Both the position numbers and the translations under genes were made by a program. A stretch of 64,000 nucleotides of DNA from Xanthomonas bonasiae (GTDB lineage: Bacteria > Pseudomonadota > Gammaproteobacteria > Xanthomonadales > Xanthomonadaceae): the NCBI RefSeq assembly GCF_017163705.1, contig NZ_JAFIWB010000002.1, forward strand, positions 1 to 64,000, written 5' to 3'. Below the pieces are notes generated by a model. The model was not told the origin of the DNA. It did not search any database and saw only the letters and a program-made list of their open reading frames with translations. Shown piece by piece: positions 56,182-64,000 of the stretch; position 1 is the stretch's first letter, and each line of letters begins with the position of its first letter.

Positions 56182-56477
56182 CGCGGCCGGCTCCGTGTGG
56201 CATCGCCCGTCTCGCCGCGCAGGGCGCCGACGGTCGGTGCCAGCATCAGCGCCAGCATCCAGCTGGCGAGCATCGCGCACAGCCCGGCGCCGATGCCCAA
56301 TTGGGCGATCCAGGCTGCCAGCGAGGCGCCGGCCAGCGCCAGGCCCAGCCCGTTGCCGAACCGGCGCAGGCGCCGCAGCGGTGCCAGGCGGCAGTTCGGC
56401 GAGCCGGAGTACAGCGCCAGCGCGGACAGCGCCGCGCATACGGCGGCCAGGACAATCCCGGCAATGGCGGTACTCAT
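56178..56477 (-). CDS. DUF3325-type small membrane protein
   Basis: The ATG at 56477 gives 99 residues with about three hydrophobic segments (AIAGIVLAAVCAALSALALY first) and the conserved-looking SPNCRLAPLRR loop typical of DUF3325. A frame opening at 56612 would add an unlikely Arg/Pro-rich lead. It is the first gene after the Fur box at 56628-56648 and overlaps the DUF3649 gene. Confidence 0.75.
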   Translation of the reverse strand: MSTAIAGIVLAAVCAALSALALYSGSPNCRLAPLRRLRRFGNGLGLALAGASLAAWIAQLGIGAGLCAMLASWMLALMLAPTVGALRGETGDATRSRPR

Positions 56478-56627
56478 CGGGTGCCGCTCCATGCTGCCGA
56501 TCGCGGCGGCCTGCCGCCTGCGGCGGCTGCCGGCGGGAGGGCGGAGGTCGGGTGGGAAGCGGGACGGGCAGGGGGCATCGGCATTCCAGGCGGCGGCGTG
56601 CAGCCGCGGCAATCCGCGGCACTCTCT

Positions 56628-56648
56628 CGCGGATGATAATCATTCTGC
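56628..56648 (-). promoter_or_regulatory. Putative Fur box
   Basis: The palindrome ATGATAATCAT (56633-56643) extends to GGATGATAATCATTC, close to the core of the 19-bp Fur consensus. It lies about 150 bases upstream of the DUF3325-DUF3649-PepSY operon, which is expected to be induced by iron starvation. Confidence 0.8.
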
Positions 56649-56738
56649 TTTCGTAAGGAAAACGCGGCGGATGCGCGTGGGCGTGTCTGCCCGGCGCGAA
56701 TGGAGCGTCTGCGGCTGCGTCCGCGCGCCGGTGAGGGA

Positions 56739-57803
56739 TCAGCTGCGCAGCGAGGAGCCGCGCAACGCCAGCGTCACCGGCAGGGTGCGGCTCTCGACCG
56801 GTCGGCCGGCGATCTGCGCCAGCAGGGTCTCGACCAGCACCGCGCCGGCCAGCTTGGTGTCCTGTTGCACGGTCGACAGCGCCGGCGCCACACAGGCGGC
56901 GATCGGGATGTCGTCGAAGCCGGCCAGGGCCACGTCCTCGGGCACGCGCAGGCCGTGTTCGCGCAATGCCTTCAGCGCGCCGATCGCGATCAGGTCGCTG
57001 GCGGCGAACACCGCGTCGAAGCGCTCCCCGCCGCGCAGCAGCGCCTGCGCCGCTTCGTAGCCGGACTGCTCGGTGGTGATCGCGTCCACCTGCAGGCCGG
57101 GCGCGAGCTCCGATCCGGCCGCATGCAGCGCCTGGGCATGGCCGCGGTAGCGCTCCAGGAACTCGGGGTAGTGGTTCGAGGCGTCGCCAAGGAACGCGAT
57201 GCGCCGGCAGCCCTGTTGCAGCAGATGCGCGGTGATGTCGTGGCCGCCCTGGAAGTTGTCGCTGCCGATCGACACCCCCGGCTGCCCGGGCAGCACCGCG
57301 CCCCAGCGCACGAAGTGGGTGCCTTGCTCGACCAGATGCTGCAGCCGCTGCTGCGCCTGCAGATAGTCGCCATAGCCGAGCAGGATCAGGCCGTCGGCCT
57401 TCTGGCTGTCGCCGTAGTCGGCGCGCCAGTTGTCCGACAGCTGCTGGAACGACACCAGCAGGTCGTAGCCGTGGCGCGCGCAGGCGCGGGTGATCGAGCC
57501 CAGCATCGAGTGGAAGAACGGGTTGATCAGCGAGTCGTCGGTGGTCGGGTCCTCGAAGAACAGCAGCGCCAGCGTGCCGGCATTGCGCAGGCGCAGGCTG
57601 GAGGCGTGCTTGTCGACCTTGTAGTTCAGCTCGTTGGCGATCGCCAGGATCTTGCGCCGGGTCTGCTCGTTGACCGCCGGGCTGCCGCGCAGTGCGCGCG
57701 AGACGGTGGGCTGCGATACGCCCGCCAGGTAGGCGATATCGAGCGATGTGGCCTTGCCTTTGATGACGGGCGCTCGCAGTGCAGGGGAAACAGGCCGAAG
57801 CAT
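56739..57803 (-). CDS. LacI-family transcriptional regulator of maltodextrin genes
   Basis: From the ATG at 57803 the protein has 354 residues. The N-terminal helix-turn-helix (about 19-40, SLDIAYLAGVSQPTVSRAL) and hinge (NEQTRRKILAIANELNYKV) are canonical, followed by a periplasmic-binding-protein-like sensor domain (about 80-345). It probably binds the three TGAATACGTATGCA sites and responds to maltose or a related sugar. No site is seen before its own gene. The longer frame upstream covers repeat DNA and is not part of it. Confidence 0.88.
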   Translation of the reverse strand: MLRPVSPALRAPVIKGKATSLDIAYLAGVSQPTVSRALRGSPAVNEQTRRKILAIANELNYKVDKHASSLRLRNAGTLALLFFEDPTTDDSLINPFFHSMLGSITRACARHGYDLLVSFQQLSDNWRADYGDSQKADGLILLGYGDYLQAQQRLQHLVEQGTHFVRWGAVLPGQPGVSIGSDNFQGGHDITAHLLQQGCRRIAFLGDASNHYPEFLERYRGHAQALHAAGSELAPGLQVDAITTEQSGYEAAQALLRGGERFDAVFAASDLIAIGALKALREHGLRVPEDVALAGFDDIPIAACVAPALSTVQQDTKLAGAVLVETLLAQIAGRPVESRTLPVTLALRGSSLRS

Positions 57804-58122
57804 GCCATGGCGTACGGGATAGCACTTGCTGCGGCGCAGCGTGGGGTGGGGCGCGGGGCACGGGACTCGGGACTCGGGACTCGGGACCGGGGGACGCGGA
57901 AGAGCGCAGCCCGTGCAGCTTCTTGCCCACCGCGCTGCAGGCCTTGACCGTCGATTGCCACGCACACCATCAACGCCAGCCAAGCGCCTTTCCGAGTCCC
58001 CGGTCCCGAGTCCCGCGCTTCCACCCCTTCAAATCCACAAACCACCCAAATGCGTTACCATTTGGTCTCTCTTCAATGCGGAACTACGGGTGGCCCGCGG
58101 CAACGCCGGCCGAGCGTGCGAC
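57804..58122. other. Intergenic region with opposed heptamer repeats
   Basis: CGGGACT x3 plus CGGGACC (57861-57888) and an opposed copy (57995-58015, AGTCCCCGGTCCCGAGTCCCG) face each other about 100 bases apart and could form a long imperfect stem. No gene is supported in this stretch. Confidence 0.7.
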
Positions 58123-58149
58123 ATGAGCACTACCATCGCCCCAGCATGA
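58123..58149 (+). CDS. Possible leader peptide of thrS (MSTTIAPA)
   Basis: Eight codons, ATG to TGA, contain adjacent threonine codons (ACT ACC) and isoleucine, as in threonine-operon leaders. A terminator-like hairpin follows 24 bases later, and the threonyl-tRNA synthetase gene begins at 58280. The ribosome site is weak and only two Thr codons are present, so this is tentative. Confidence 0.35.
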   Translation: MSTTIAPA

Positions 58150-58172
58150 AACCCCGTCCAAGGCTGTCCGAG

Positions 58173-58195
58173 CAGGCGCCCTTGTGGCGCCTTCT
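58173..58195 (+). terminator. Candidate attenuator in thrS leader
   Basis: The stem AGGCGCC/GGCGCCT (58173-58179 with 58185-58191), loop CTTGT and the tract TCTTT lie between the possible leader peptide and thrS. The T-run is short. Confidence 0.5.
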
Positions 58196-58279
58196 TTGTA
58201 TCCCGCGCCTTGCGCCGCCGGCTTCCGGCGCGCCGCGGGAAACGCCCGACCCGCCTCGCTTTCCTTCTTGCCGACTCCC

Positions 58280-60181
58280 ATGATCACGATCACGCTCCCC
58301 GACGGCAGCCGCCGCGAATTCGAACATCCCGTCAGCCCCATGGACGTGGCCCAGTCCATCGGCCCGGGCCTGGCCAAGGCGACCATCGCCGGCCAGGTCG
58401 ACGGCCGCCTGGTCGATGCCTGCGACCTCATCGAGCACGACGCCAGCCTGCGCCTCATCACCGCCAAGGACGCCGAGGGCGTGGAGATCATCCGCCACTC
58501 CTGCGCGCACCTGGTCGGCCATGCGGTCAAGCAGCTGTATCCCGAGGTCAAGATGGTGATCGGCCCGGTCATCGCCGAGGGCTTCTACTACGACATCTAC
58601 AGCGAGCGCCCGTTCACCCCCGAGGATATGGCGGCGATCGAGAAGCGCATGCAGGAGCTGATCGCGCAGGATTACGACGTGATCAAGAAGGTCACCCCGC
58701 GCGCCGAGGTGATCGAGCTGTTCCGCCAGCGCGGCGAGGACTACAAGCTGCGCCTGATCGAGGACATGGCCGACGTCACCGCGATGGGCCTGTACTACCA
58801 CCAGGAATACGTGGACATGTGCCGCGGCCCGCACGTGCCCAACACGCGCTTCCTCAAGGCGTTCAAGCTGACCCGCATCTCCGGCGCCTACTGGCGCGGC
58901 GATGCCAAGAACGAGCAGCTGCAGCGCATCTACGGCACCGCCTGGGCCGACAAGAAGCAGCTGGATGCCTACATCCTGCGCATGGAGGAAGCGGACAAGC
59001 GCGACCATCGCAAGATCGGCAAGCAGCAGGGCCTGTTCCATCTGCAGGAGGAGGGCCCGGGCCTGGTGTTCTGGCATCCGAAGGGCTGGTCGATCTGGCA
59101 GGTGGTCGAGCAATACATGCGCCGCGTGTACCGCGACAGCGGCTACGGCGAGGTGCGCTGCCCGCAGATCCTGGACGTGTCGCTGTGGCAGAAGTCCGGC
59201 CACTGGGACAACTACCAGGACAACATGTTCTTCACCGAGTCGGAGAAGCGCACCTACGCGGTCAAGCCGATGAACTGTCCCGGCCACGTGCAGGTGTTCA
59301 ACCAGGGCCTGCACAGCTACCGCGACCTGCCGATCCGCTACGGCGAGTTCGGCGCCTGTCACCGCAACGAGCCGTCCGGCGCGCTGCACGGCATCCTGCG
59401 CGTGCGCGGTTTCACCCAGGACGACGGCCACATCTTCTGCACCGAGCAGCAGATCGAGGCCGAGGTCACCGCGTTCCACCAGCAGGCGCTGAAGGTGTAT
59501 GCCGACTTCGGGTTCGACGACATCCAGATCAAGATCGCGCTGCGCCCGGAAAAGCGCCTGGGCGACGACGCGACCTGGGACAAGGCCGAGGCCGCGCTGC
59601 GCGCCGCGCTCGGCGCCTGCGGCGTGGAATGGCAGGAGCTGCCGGGCGAGGGCGCGTTCTACGGCCCCAAGATCGAGTACCACCTGAAGGACGCGATCGG
59701 CCGCACCTGGCAGCTGGGCACGATGCAGGTCGACTTCATGATGCCCGGCCGCCTCGGCGCCGAGTACGTGGACGAGAACAGCCAGAAGCAGCACCCGGTC
59801 ATGCTGCACCGGGCCATCGTCGGCTCGATGGAGCGGTTTATCGGCATCCTGATCGAACACCATGCCGGCGCGTTCCCGGCCTGGCTGTCGCCGGTGCAGG
59901 CAATGGTGATGAACATCACCGATGCCCAGGCCGACTATGTAGACAGCGTGCGGAAACTCCTTGCAAATCAAGGCTTCCGCATCGAGGCCGATTTGCGGAA
60001 CGAAAAAATCGGCTATAAGATTCGCGAACACACGCTGCAGCGGGTGCCGTACCTGCTGGTGGCGGGCGACCGCGAGAAGGAAAACGGCGCCATTGCAGTC
60101 CGCACGCGATCGGGGGAGGATCTGGGAACCATGTCGGTTGCCGCCTTCGCCGAACGGCTGCGCGCCGAGCAACTGGCGTAA
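58280..60181 (+). CDS. thrS: Threonyl-tRNA synthetase
   Basis: The ATG at 58280 gives 633 residues. The order is TGS domain (1-61), the editing domain with [11 protein letters not shown] and the CRGPH motif, the class II catalytic core with the zinc ligand motif MNCPGH, and the C-terminal anticodon-binding domain. It charges tRNA-Thr and edits Ser-tRNA-Thr. It is followed by infC, the usual order in gammaproteobacteria. Confidence 0.97.
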   Translation: MITITLPDGSRREFEHPVSPMDVAQSIGPGLAKATIAGQVDGRLVDACDLIEHDASLRLITAKDAEGVEIIRHSCAHLVGHAVKQLYPEVKMVIGPVIAEGFYYDIYSERPFTPEDMAAIEKRMQELIAQDYDVIKKVTPRAEVIELFRQRGEDYKLRLIEDMADVTAMGLYYHQEYVDMCRGPHVPNTRFLKAFKLTRISGAYWRGDAKNEQLQRIYGTAWADKKQLDAYILRMEEADKRDHRKIGKQQGLFHLQEEGPGLVFWHPKGWSIWQVVEQYMRRVYRDSGYGEVRCPQILDVSLWQKSGHWDNYQDNMFFTESEKRTYAVKPMNCPGHVQVFNQGLHSYRDLPIRYGEFGACHRNEPSGALHGILRVRGFTQDDGHIFCTEQQIEAEVTAFHQQALKVYADFGFDDIQIKIALRPEKRLGDDATWDKAEAALRAALGACGVEWQELPGEGAFYGPKIEYHLKDAIGRTWQLGTMQVDFMMPGRLGAEYVDENSQKQHPVMLHRAIVGSMERFIGILIEHHAGAFPAWLSPVQAMVMNITDAQADYVDSVRKLLANQGFRIEADLRNEKIGYKIREHTLQRVPYLLVAGDREKENGAIAVRTRSGEDLGTMSVAAFAERLRAEQLA

Positions 60182-60244
60182 GACAACCCCGATGCGGGCG
60201 GAGCCTCCGCCCGCGTCGGTCCGATTCCCCTGGGAGATTGCAAC

Positions 60245-60769
60245 ATCAGTACCCCTGACAACAAACAGAACCGCAAGAACCAAGAGATCCGTGTCCCGCG
60301 CGTTCGCGTGATCGGCAAGGACGGCGAGATGGTCGGCGTGTTGACCCGCGACGAAGCGTTGGCGCTGGCCGAAGAGGATGGGCTCGACCTGGTCGAGATC
60401 CAGCCGCAGGCCGATCCGCCGGTCTGCAAGATCATGGACTTCGGCAAGTTCAAGTTCGAGCAGCAGAAGAAGGCGAACGAAGCCAAGAAGAAGACCAAGC
60501 AGGTCGAGATCAAGGAAATCAAGTTCCGTCCGGTCACGGACGAGGGCGATTACCAGATCAAGCTGCGCAACATGCGTCGCTTCCTCGAAGAGGGCGACAA
60601 GGTCAAGGTCAACATCCGTTTCCGTGGCCGCGAGATGAGCCACCAGGAACTCGGGCGCGAAATGGCGTCGCGGATCGAAGCCGACCTCGGCGAAGACATC
60701 GTCATCGAATCGCGTCCGCGCCTGGAAGGTCGGCAGATGGTGATGATGATCGCGCCGAAGAAGCGCTGA
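60245..60769 (+). CDS. infC: Translation initiation factor IF-3 with AUC start
   Basis: Standard start codons would drop the conserved N-terminus ([20 protein letters not shown]). That segment reads in frame from an ATC at 60245, with GGGAG eight bases upstream, giving 174 residues, the normal IF3 length. IF3 discriminates against non-standard start codons, and E. coli infC uses AUU to control itself by this. The AUC here should serve the same autoregulation. N- and C-terminal domains joined by the Lys-rich linker ([12 protein letters not shown]) are complete. Confidence 0.93.
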   Translation: MSTPDNKQNRKNQEIRVPRVRVIGKDGEMVGVLTRDEALALAEEDGLDLVEIQPQADPPVCKIMDFGKFKFEQQKKANEAKKKTKQVEIKEIKFRPVTDEGDYQIKLRNMRRFLEEGDKVKVNIRFRGREMSHQELGREMASRIEADLGEDIVIESRPRLEGRQMVMMIAPKKR

Positions 60770-61262
60770 CCAGCAGTTCAGGATCGCGCCCCCGCCCATG
60801 TGCGGGAGCGCGGCCGCTGCCGGGCGCCTGCTGGCGCCCTTCGTGTTTTCCGATCGTCGCTTGCTGCCGCCGCCTGGCGGTAGCGGCGCGTGGATGCGCG
60901 CTGTCCGGGGGCAAGTCGCCCGCCATGCGGTCCGGTACCCATGCAGGGCGGGGCCGGCATCCGTTCGAGGCAGCAGCGCACTGCGAGCGCGTCCCCGTCT
61001 GATGGCGCAAGCACCCGCGATGCCGCAGCCTTTTCGATTCCCGATTCCCGATTCCCGGCGCCCGGGAAATCCATGATTTGCAAGGCATTCCAAGCCCTGG
61101 CATAATGCGCGGCCCAGTACATCGGGTTTGCCGTCAACGCGGCAATAGGACCCGCCCTGATTCTTTGAGGATCAAGGGCTTACAAGCCGGTACGGGCACG
61201 GACGGAAAGCGTGGCGCAGCCACCGCCCTGACCAGTGACAAAACACCATCAAGGACATTGCA
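60770..61262 (+). other. infC-rpmI intergenic region, hairpin and repeat
   Basis: These 493 bases contain a GGGCGCC/GGCGCCC hairpin (60822-60839, loop TGCT) with TTCGTGTTTT after it, which may terminate or attenuate. A heptamer repeat CGATTCC x3 (61035-61055) follows, then the leader of rpmI-rplT where L20 autoregulation would be expected. No gene is supported. Confidence 0.5.
61035..61055. repeat. Heptamer repeat, three CGATTCC units
   Basis: Three exact heptamers followed by CGG lie in the infC-rpmI gap. They are members of the heptamer family scattered in this window. Confidence 0.85.
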
Positions 61263-61460
61263 ATGCCCAAGATCAAGACCAACCGGGCGGCGGCCAAGCG
61301 TTTCCGCAAGACCGCCTCCGGCAAGTACAAGTGCGGCCACGCCAACCGTAGCCATATCCTCACCAAGAAAGCGACCAAGCGGAAGCGCAACCTGCGGCAG
61401 ACGAACCATGTTCGTGCCGAGGACGCTGGCCGTCTTGACCGTATGCTGCCTTACCTCTGA
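61263..61460 (+). CDS. rpmI: 50S ribosomal protein L35
   Basis: The 65-residue basic protein begins [14 protein letters not shown] and has the family's KRKRNLR motif. It binds 23S rRNA in the large subunit. It is cotranscribed with rplT, 10 bases downstream. Confidence 0.98.
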
Positions 61461-61470
61461 GGACTGAACC

Positions 61471-61830
61471 ATGGCTCGAGTAAAACGTGGCGTCCAGGCA
61501 CGCCGTCGTCACAAGAAAGTTCTGAACCTGGCCAAGGGCTACTACAACGCCCGTCGCAAGGTCTTCCGCGTCGCCAAGCAGGCGGTGATCAAGGCGCAGC
61601 AGTACGCCTACATCGGCCGCAAGCAGAAGAAGCGCGTGTTCCGTTCGCTGTGGATCACCCGCATCAACGCGGCGGCCCGCATCAATGGCCTGAGCTACAG
61701 CCGTTTCATGAACGGCCTGCTCAAGGCTGGCATCACCCTGGATCGCAAGGTGCTGGCGGACATCGCCGTGCACGACGCGCAGGGCTTTGCCGCCTTGGCT
61801 GAGAAGGCAAAGGGCGCGCTGGCGGCATAA
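61471..61830 (+). CDS. rplT: 50S ribosomal protein L20
   Basis: The 119-residue protein begins [16 protein letters not shown] and matches L20 throughout. It is an early assembly protein that binds 23S rRNA and in E. coli represses rpmI-rplT translation. A terminator with five T follows at 61902. Confidence 0.98.
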   Translation: MARVKRGVQARRRHKKVLNLAKGYYNARRKVFRVAKQAVIKAQQYAYIGRKQKKRVFRSLWITRINAAARINGLSYSRFMNGLLKAGITLDRKVLADIAVHDAQGFAALAEKAKGALAA

Positions 61831-61901
61831 GTGCGAGGCCCTCGCAGGAGCCCGCGCATCCATGTGCGGGTGTTCGGCGAGGGAGCCATCGCAGACATGC
61901 A

Positions 61902-61930
61902 GGGGAAGGGCGCGAGTCCTTCCCCTTTTT
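61902..61930 (+). terminator. Intrinsic terminator or attenuator between rplT and pheS
   Basis: The stem GGGGAAGG/CCTTCCCC (61902-61909 with 61918-61925), an 8-base loop and five T lie 71 bases after rplT and 102 bases before pheS. No Phe-rich leader peptide is visible in front of it, so simple termination is more likely than attenuation. Confidence 0.8.
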
Positions 61931-62019
61931 GCGTTTTGTGCATCCCGATCGCGGGATCGATCCTGTCGCGGGGTGTCTCCCGGGCGCAGGATCCGGGTCG
62001 GGATGGTCGGCTGAAGTGA

Positions 62020-63027
<1,008 letters not shown>

Positions 63028-63044
63028 GGCTGGGAGTCGGGAAA

Positions 63045-63155
63045 CGGGAATCGGGAATCGGGAATGGGTAAAAGCAAGGCTGAAGCTCGTTTCCCGCATC
63101 TCCGTCCGTTCCAGTAAACCGCTCTTCCATTCCCCATTCCCCATTCTCGATTCCC
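63045..63155. repeat. Opposed heptamer repeats between pheS and pheT
   Basis: CGGGAAT x3 (63045-63065) faces CATTCCC x2, CATTCTC and GATTCCC (63128-63155). The arms are largely complementary, so the pheST transcript should fold into a long hairpin over the roughly 137-base gap, with about 60 bases in the loop. Confidence 0.8.
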
Positions 63156-63164
63156 GGCCCCTCA

Positions 63165-64000
63165 ATGAAATTCAGCGAAAACTGGCTGCGCAGCCACGTC
63201 CCCACCCAGGCCACGCGCGATGAACTGGCCGCGACCCTGACCGCCATCGGTCTGGAGGTCGAAGAGGTCACGCCGCTCGGCGAATCGCTGCAGCAGGTGG
63301 TGGTGGCGCGCATCGTCGAAGCGGTGCGGCATCCGGAAGCCGATCGGCTGCAGGTGTGCCAGGTCGATGCCGGGCAGGGCGGCTTGCTGCAGATCGTCTG
63401 CGGCGCGCCGAACGCGCGCGCCGGGCTGGTCGCGCCGCTGGCGCTGGTCGGCGCCCAGGTCGGCGGCATCGCGATCAAGGCGGCCAAGCTGCGCGGCGTG
63501 GAGTCCAACGGCATGTTGTGCTCGGCCAAGGAGCTGGGCCTGGACAGCGATGCGTCGGGCCTGTTCGAACTGCCCGACGACGCGCCGATCGGCCAGGCGC
63601 TGGCCGAGTACCTGGGCCTGCCCGACGCCAGCATCGAGATCAAGCTGACCCCGAACCGCGCCGATTGCTTCGGCGTGCGCGGCATCGCCTACGACGTGGC
63701 CGCGGCCTGCGCCAGCGAAGTGCTGCCGTTCGCGGCCGAGCCGGTCGCCGTCGCCAGCGAGCGCCACCTCGAGGTGCGCCTGCAGGCGGGCGGCGATGCG
63801 CCGCGCTACTGCGGCCGCGTCGTCGAGGATATCGACCCGGCGGCGAAGACGCCGCTGTGGATGGCCGAACGCCTGCGCCGCAGCGGCGTGCGCCCGGTGT
63901 CGCTGCTGGTCGATATCACCCAGTACGTGATGCTGGAACTGGGGCAGCCGATGCATGCCTTCGACCTGGAGACGCTGCGCGGCCCGGTCGGCGTGCGCCG
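63165..64000 (+). CDS. pheT: Phenylalanyl-tRNA synthetase beta subunit, 5' part
   Basis: The first 278 codons are present and the gene runs past the window edge. The N-terminal MKFSENWLRSHV, the EMAP-II-like tRNA-binding domain (about 40-148; VVARIVEAVRHPEADRLQVC, SNGMLCS), and the start of the B3/B4 region (LTPNRADCFGVRGIAYDVAA) identify it. It is cotranscribed with pheS. Confidence 0.97.
   Translation, partial: MKFSENWLRSHVPTQATRDELAATLTAIGLEVEEVTPLGESLQQVVVARIVEAVRHPEADRLQVCQVDAGQGGLLQIVCGAPNARAGLVAPLALVGAQVGGIAIKAAKLRGVESNGMLCSAKELGLDSDASGLFELPDDAPIGQALAEYLGLPDASIEIKLTPNRADCFGVRGIAYDVAAACASEVLPFAAEPVAVASERHLEVRLQAGGDAPRYCGRVVEDIDPAAKTPLWMAERLRRSGVRPVSLLVDITQYVMLELGQPMHAFDLETLRGPVGVR

Noticed and set aside
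54432-56636. Long plus-strand open frames opposite the PepSY/DUF3649/DUF3325 operon
   Set aside because: They are Arg/Gln/His-rich antisense shadows of well-supported membrane proteins on the minus strand.

Overview
The window reads as a high-GC gammaproteobacterial chromosome of the family Xanthomonadaceae, most likely Xanthomonas. This rests on the combination of an Oar-like TonB-dependent receptor, a minor-pilin operon, a VirB/VirD4 type IV secretion locus whose VirB7 is long (of the kind described in Xanthomonas for killing rival bacteria), a TonB-receptor-driven maltodextrin locus, and the order thrS-infC-rpmI-rplT-pheS-pheT. Heptamer repeats of the CGGGAAT type and a GTAGGAGCGGCTTCAGCCGCGA-like palindrome in the gaps also fit. 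No species call is possible from sequence reading alone.

Layout. 1-2395: an unusual superoxide dismutase (minus strand) divergent from grxD, a short-chain dehydrogenase and a MarC-family membrane protein. 2702-9150: two TonB-dependent receptors separated by about 0.8 kb holding a striking 23-unit hexamer array. 9180-11944: a low-GC three-gene island (Fic protein, membrane protein, secreted protein) bracketed by a duplicated copy of the upstream gene's terminator. 12001-14413: ppnN and an AlgZ/LytS-type kinase, convergent. 14570-22049: type IV pilus minor pilins fimU-pilV-pilW-pilX-pilY1-pilE, tRNA-Asn, then fimT on the other strand. 22200-24392: uvrB and tRNA-Val. 24560-37962: a small conserved-looking gene and the type IV secretion operons virD4, virB7-B8-B9-B10-B11-B1-B2-B3-B4-B5-B6.

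37800-40800 is the most unusual part. Behind the intact virB6 lies an array of alternating virB6 fragments and small secreted DUF4189-type genes. One fragment is almost identical to the C-terminal half of virB6 up to one fixed junction, after which its C-terminal tail is unrelated. Each tail is followed directly by its own DUF4189-like gene. The layout resembles the orphan C-terminal-module/partner arrays of polymorphic toxins, but built on a secretion-channel subunit; I propose a tail-switching array with cognate periplasmic partners (exclusion, immunity or channel modulation). This is inference.

40882-57803: a maltodextrin utilisation locus (GH13 alpha-glucosidase, TonB-dependent receptor, GH97, a six-hairpin glycosidase, MFS sugar transporter, GH13 amylase, LacI regulator). 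Three perfect copies of a 14-bp near-palindrome, TGAATACGTATGCA, lie before each transcription unit and probably form the LacI regulator's operators. A Fur-box-led iron operon (DUF3325, DUF3649, PepSY protein) sits inside this locus. 58123-64000: thrS with a possible leader peptide and attenuator, infC with an AUC start, rpmI, rplT, pheS and the start of pheT, which runs off the window.
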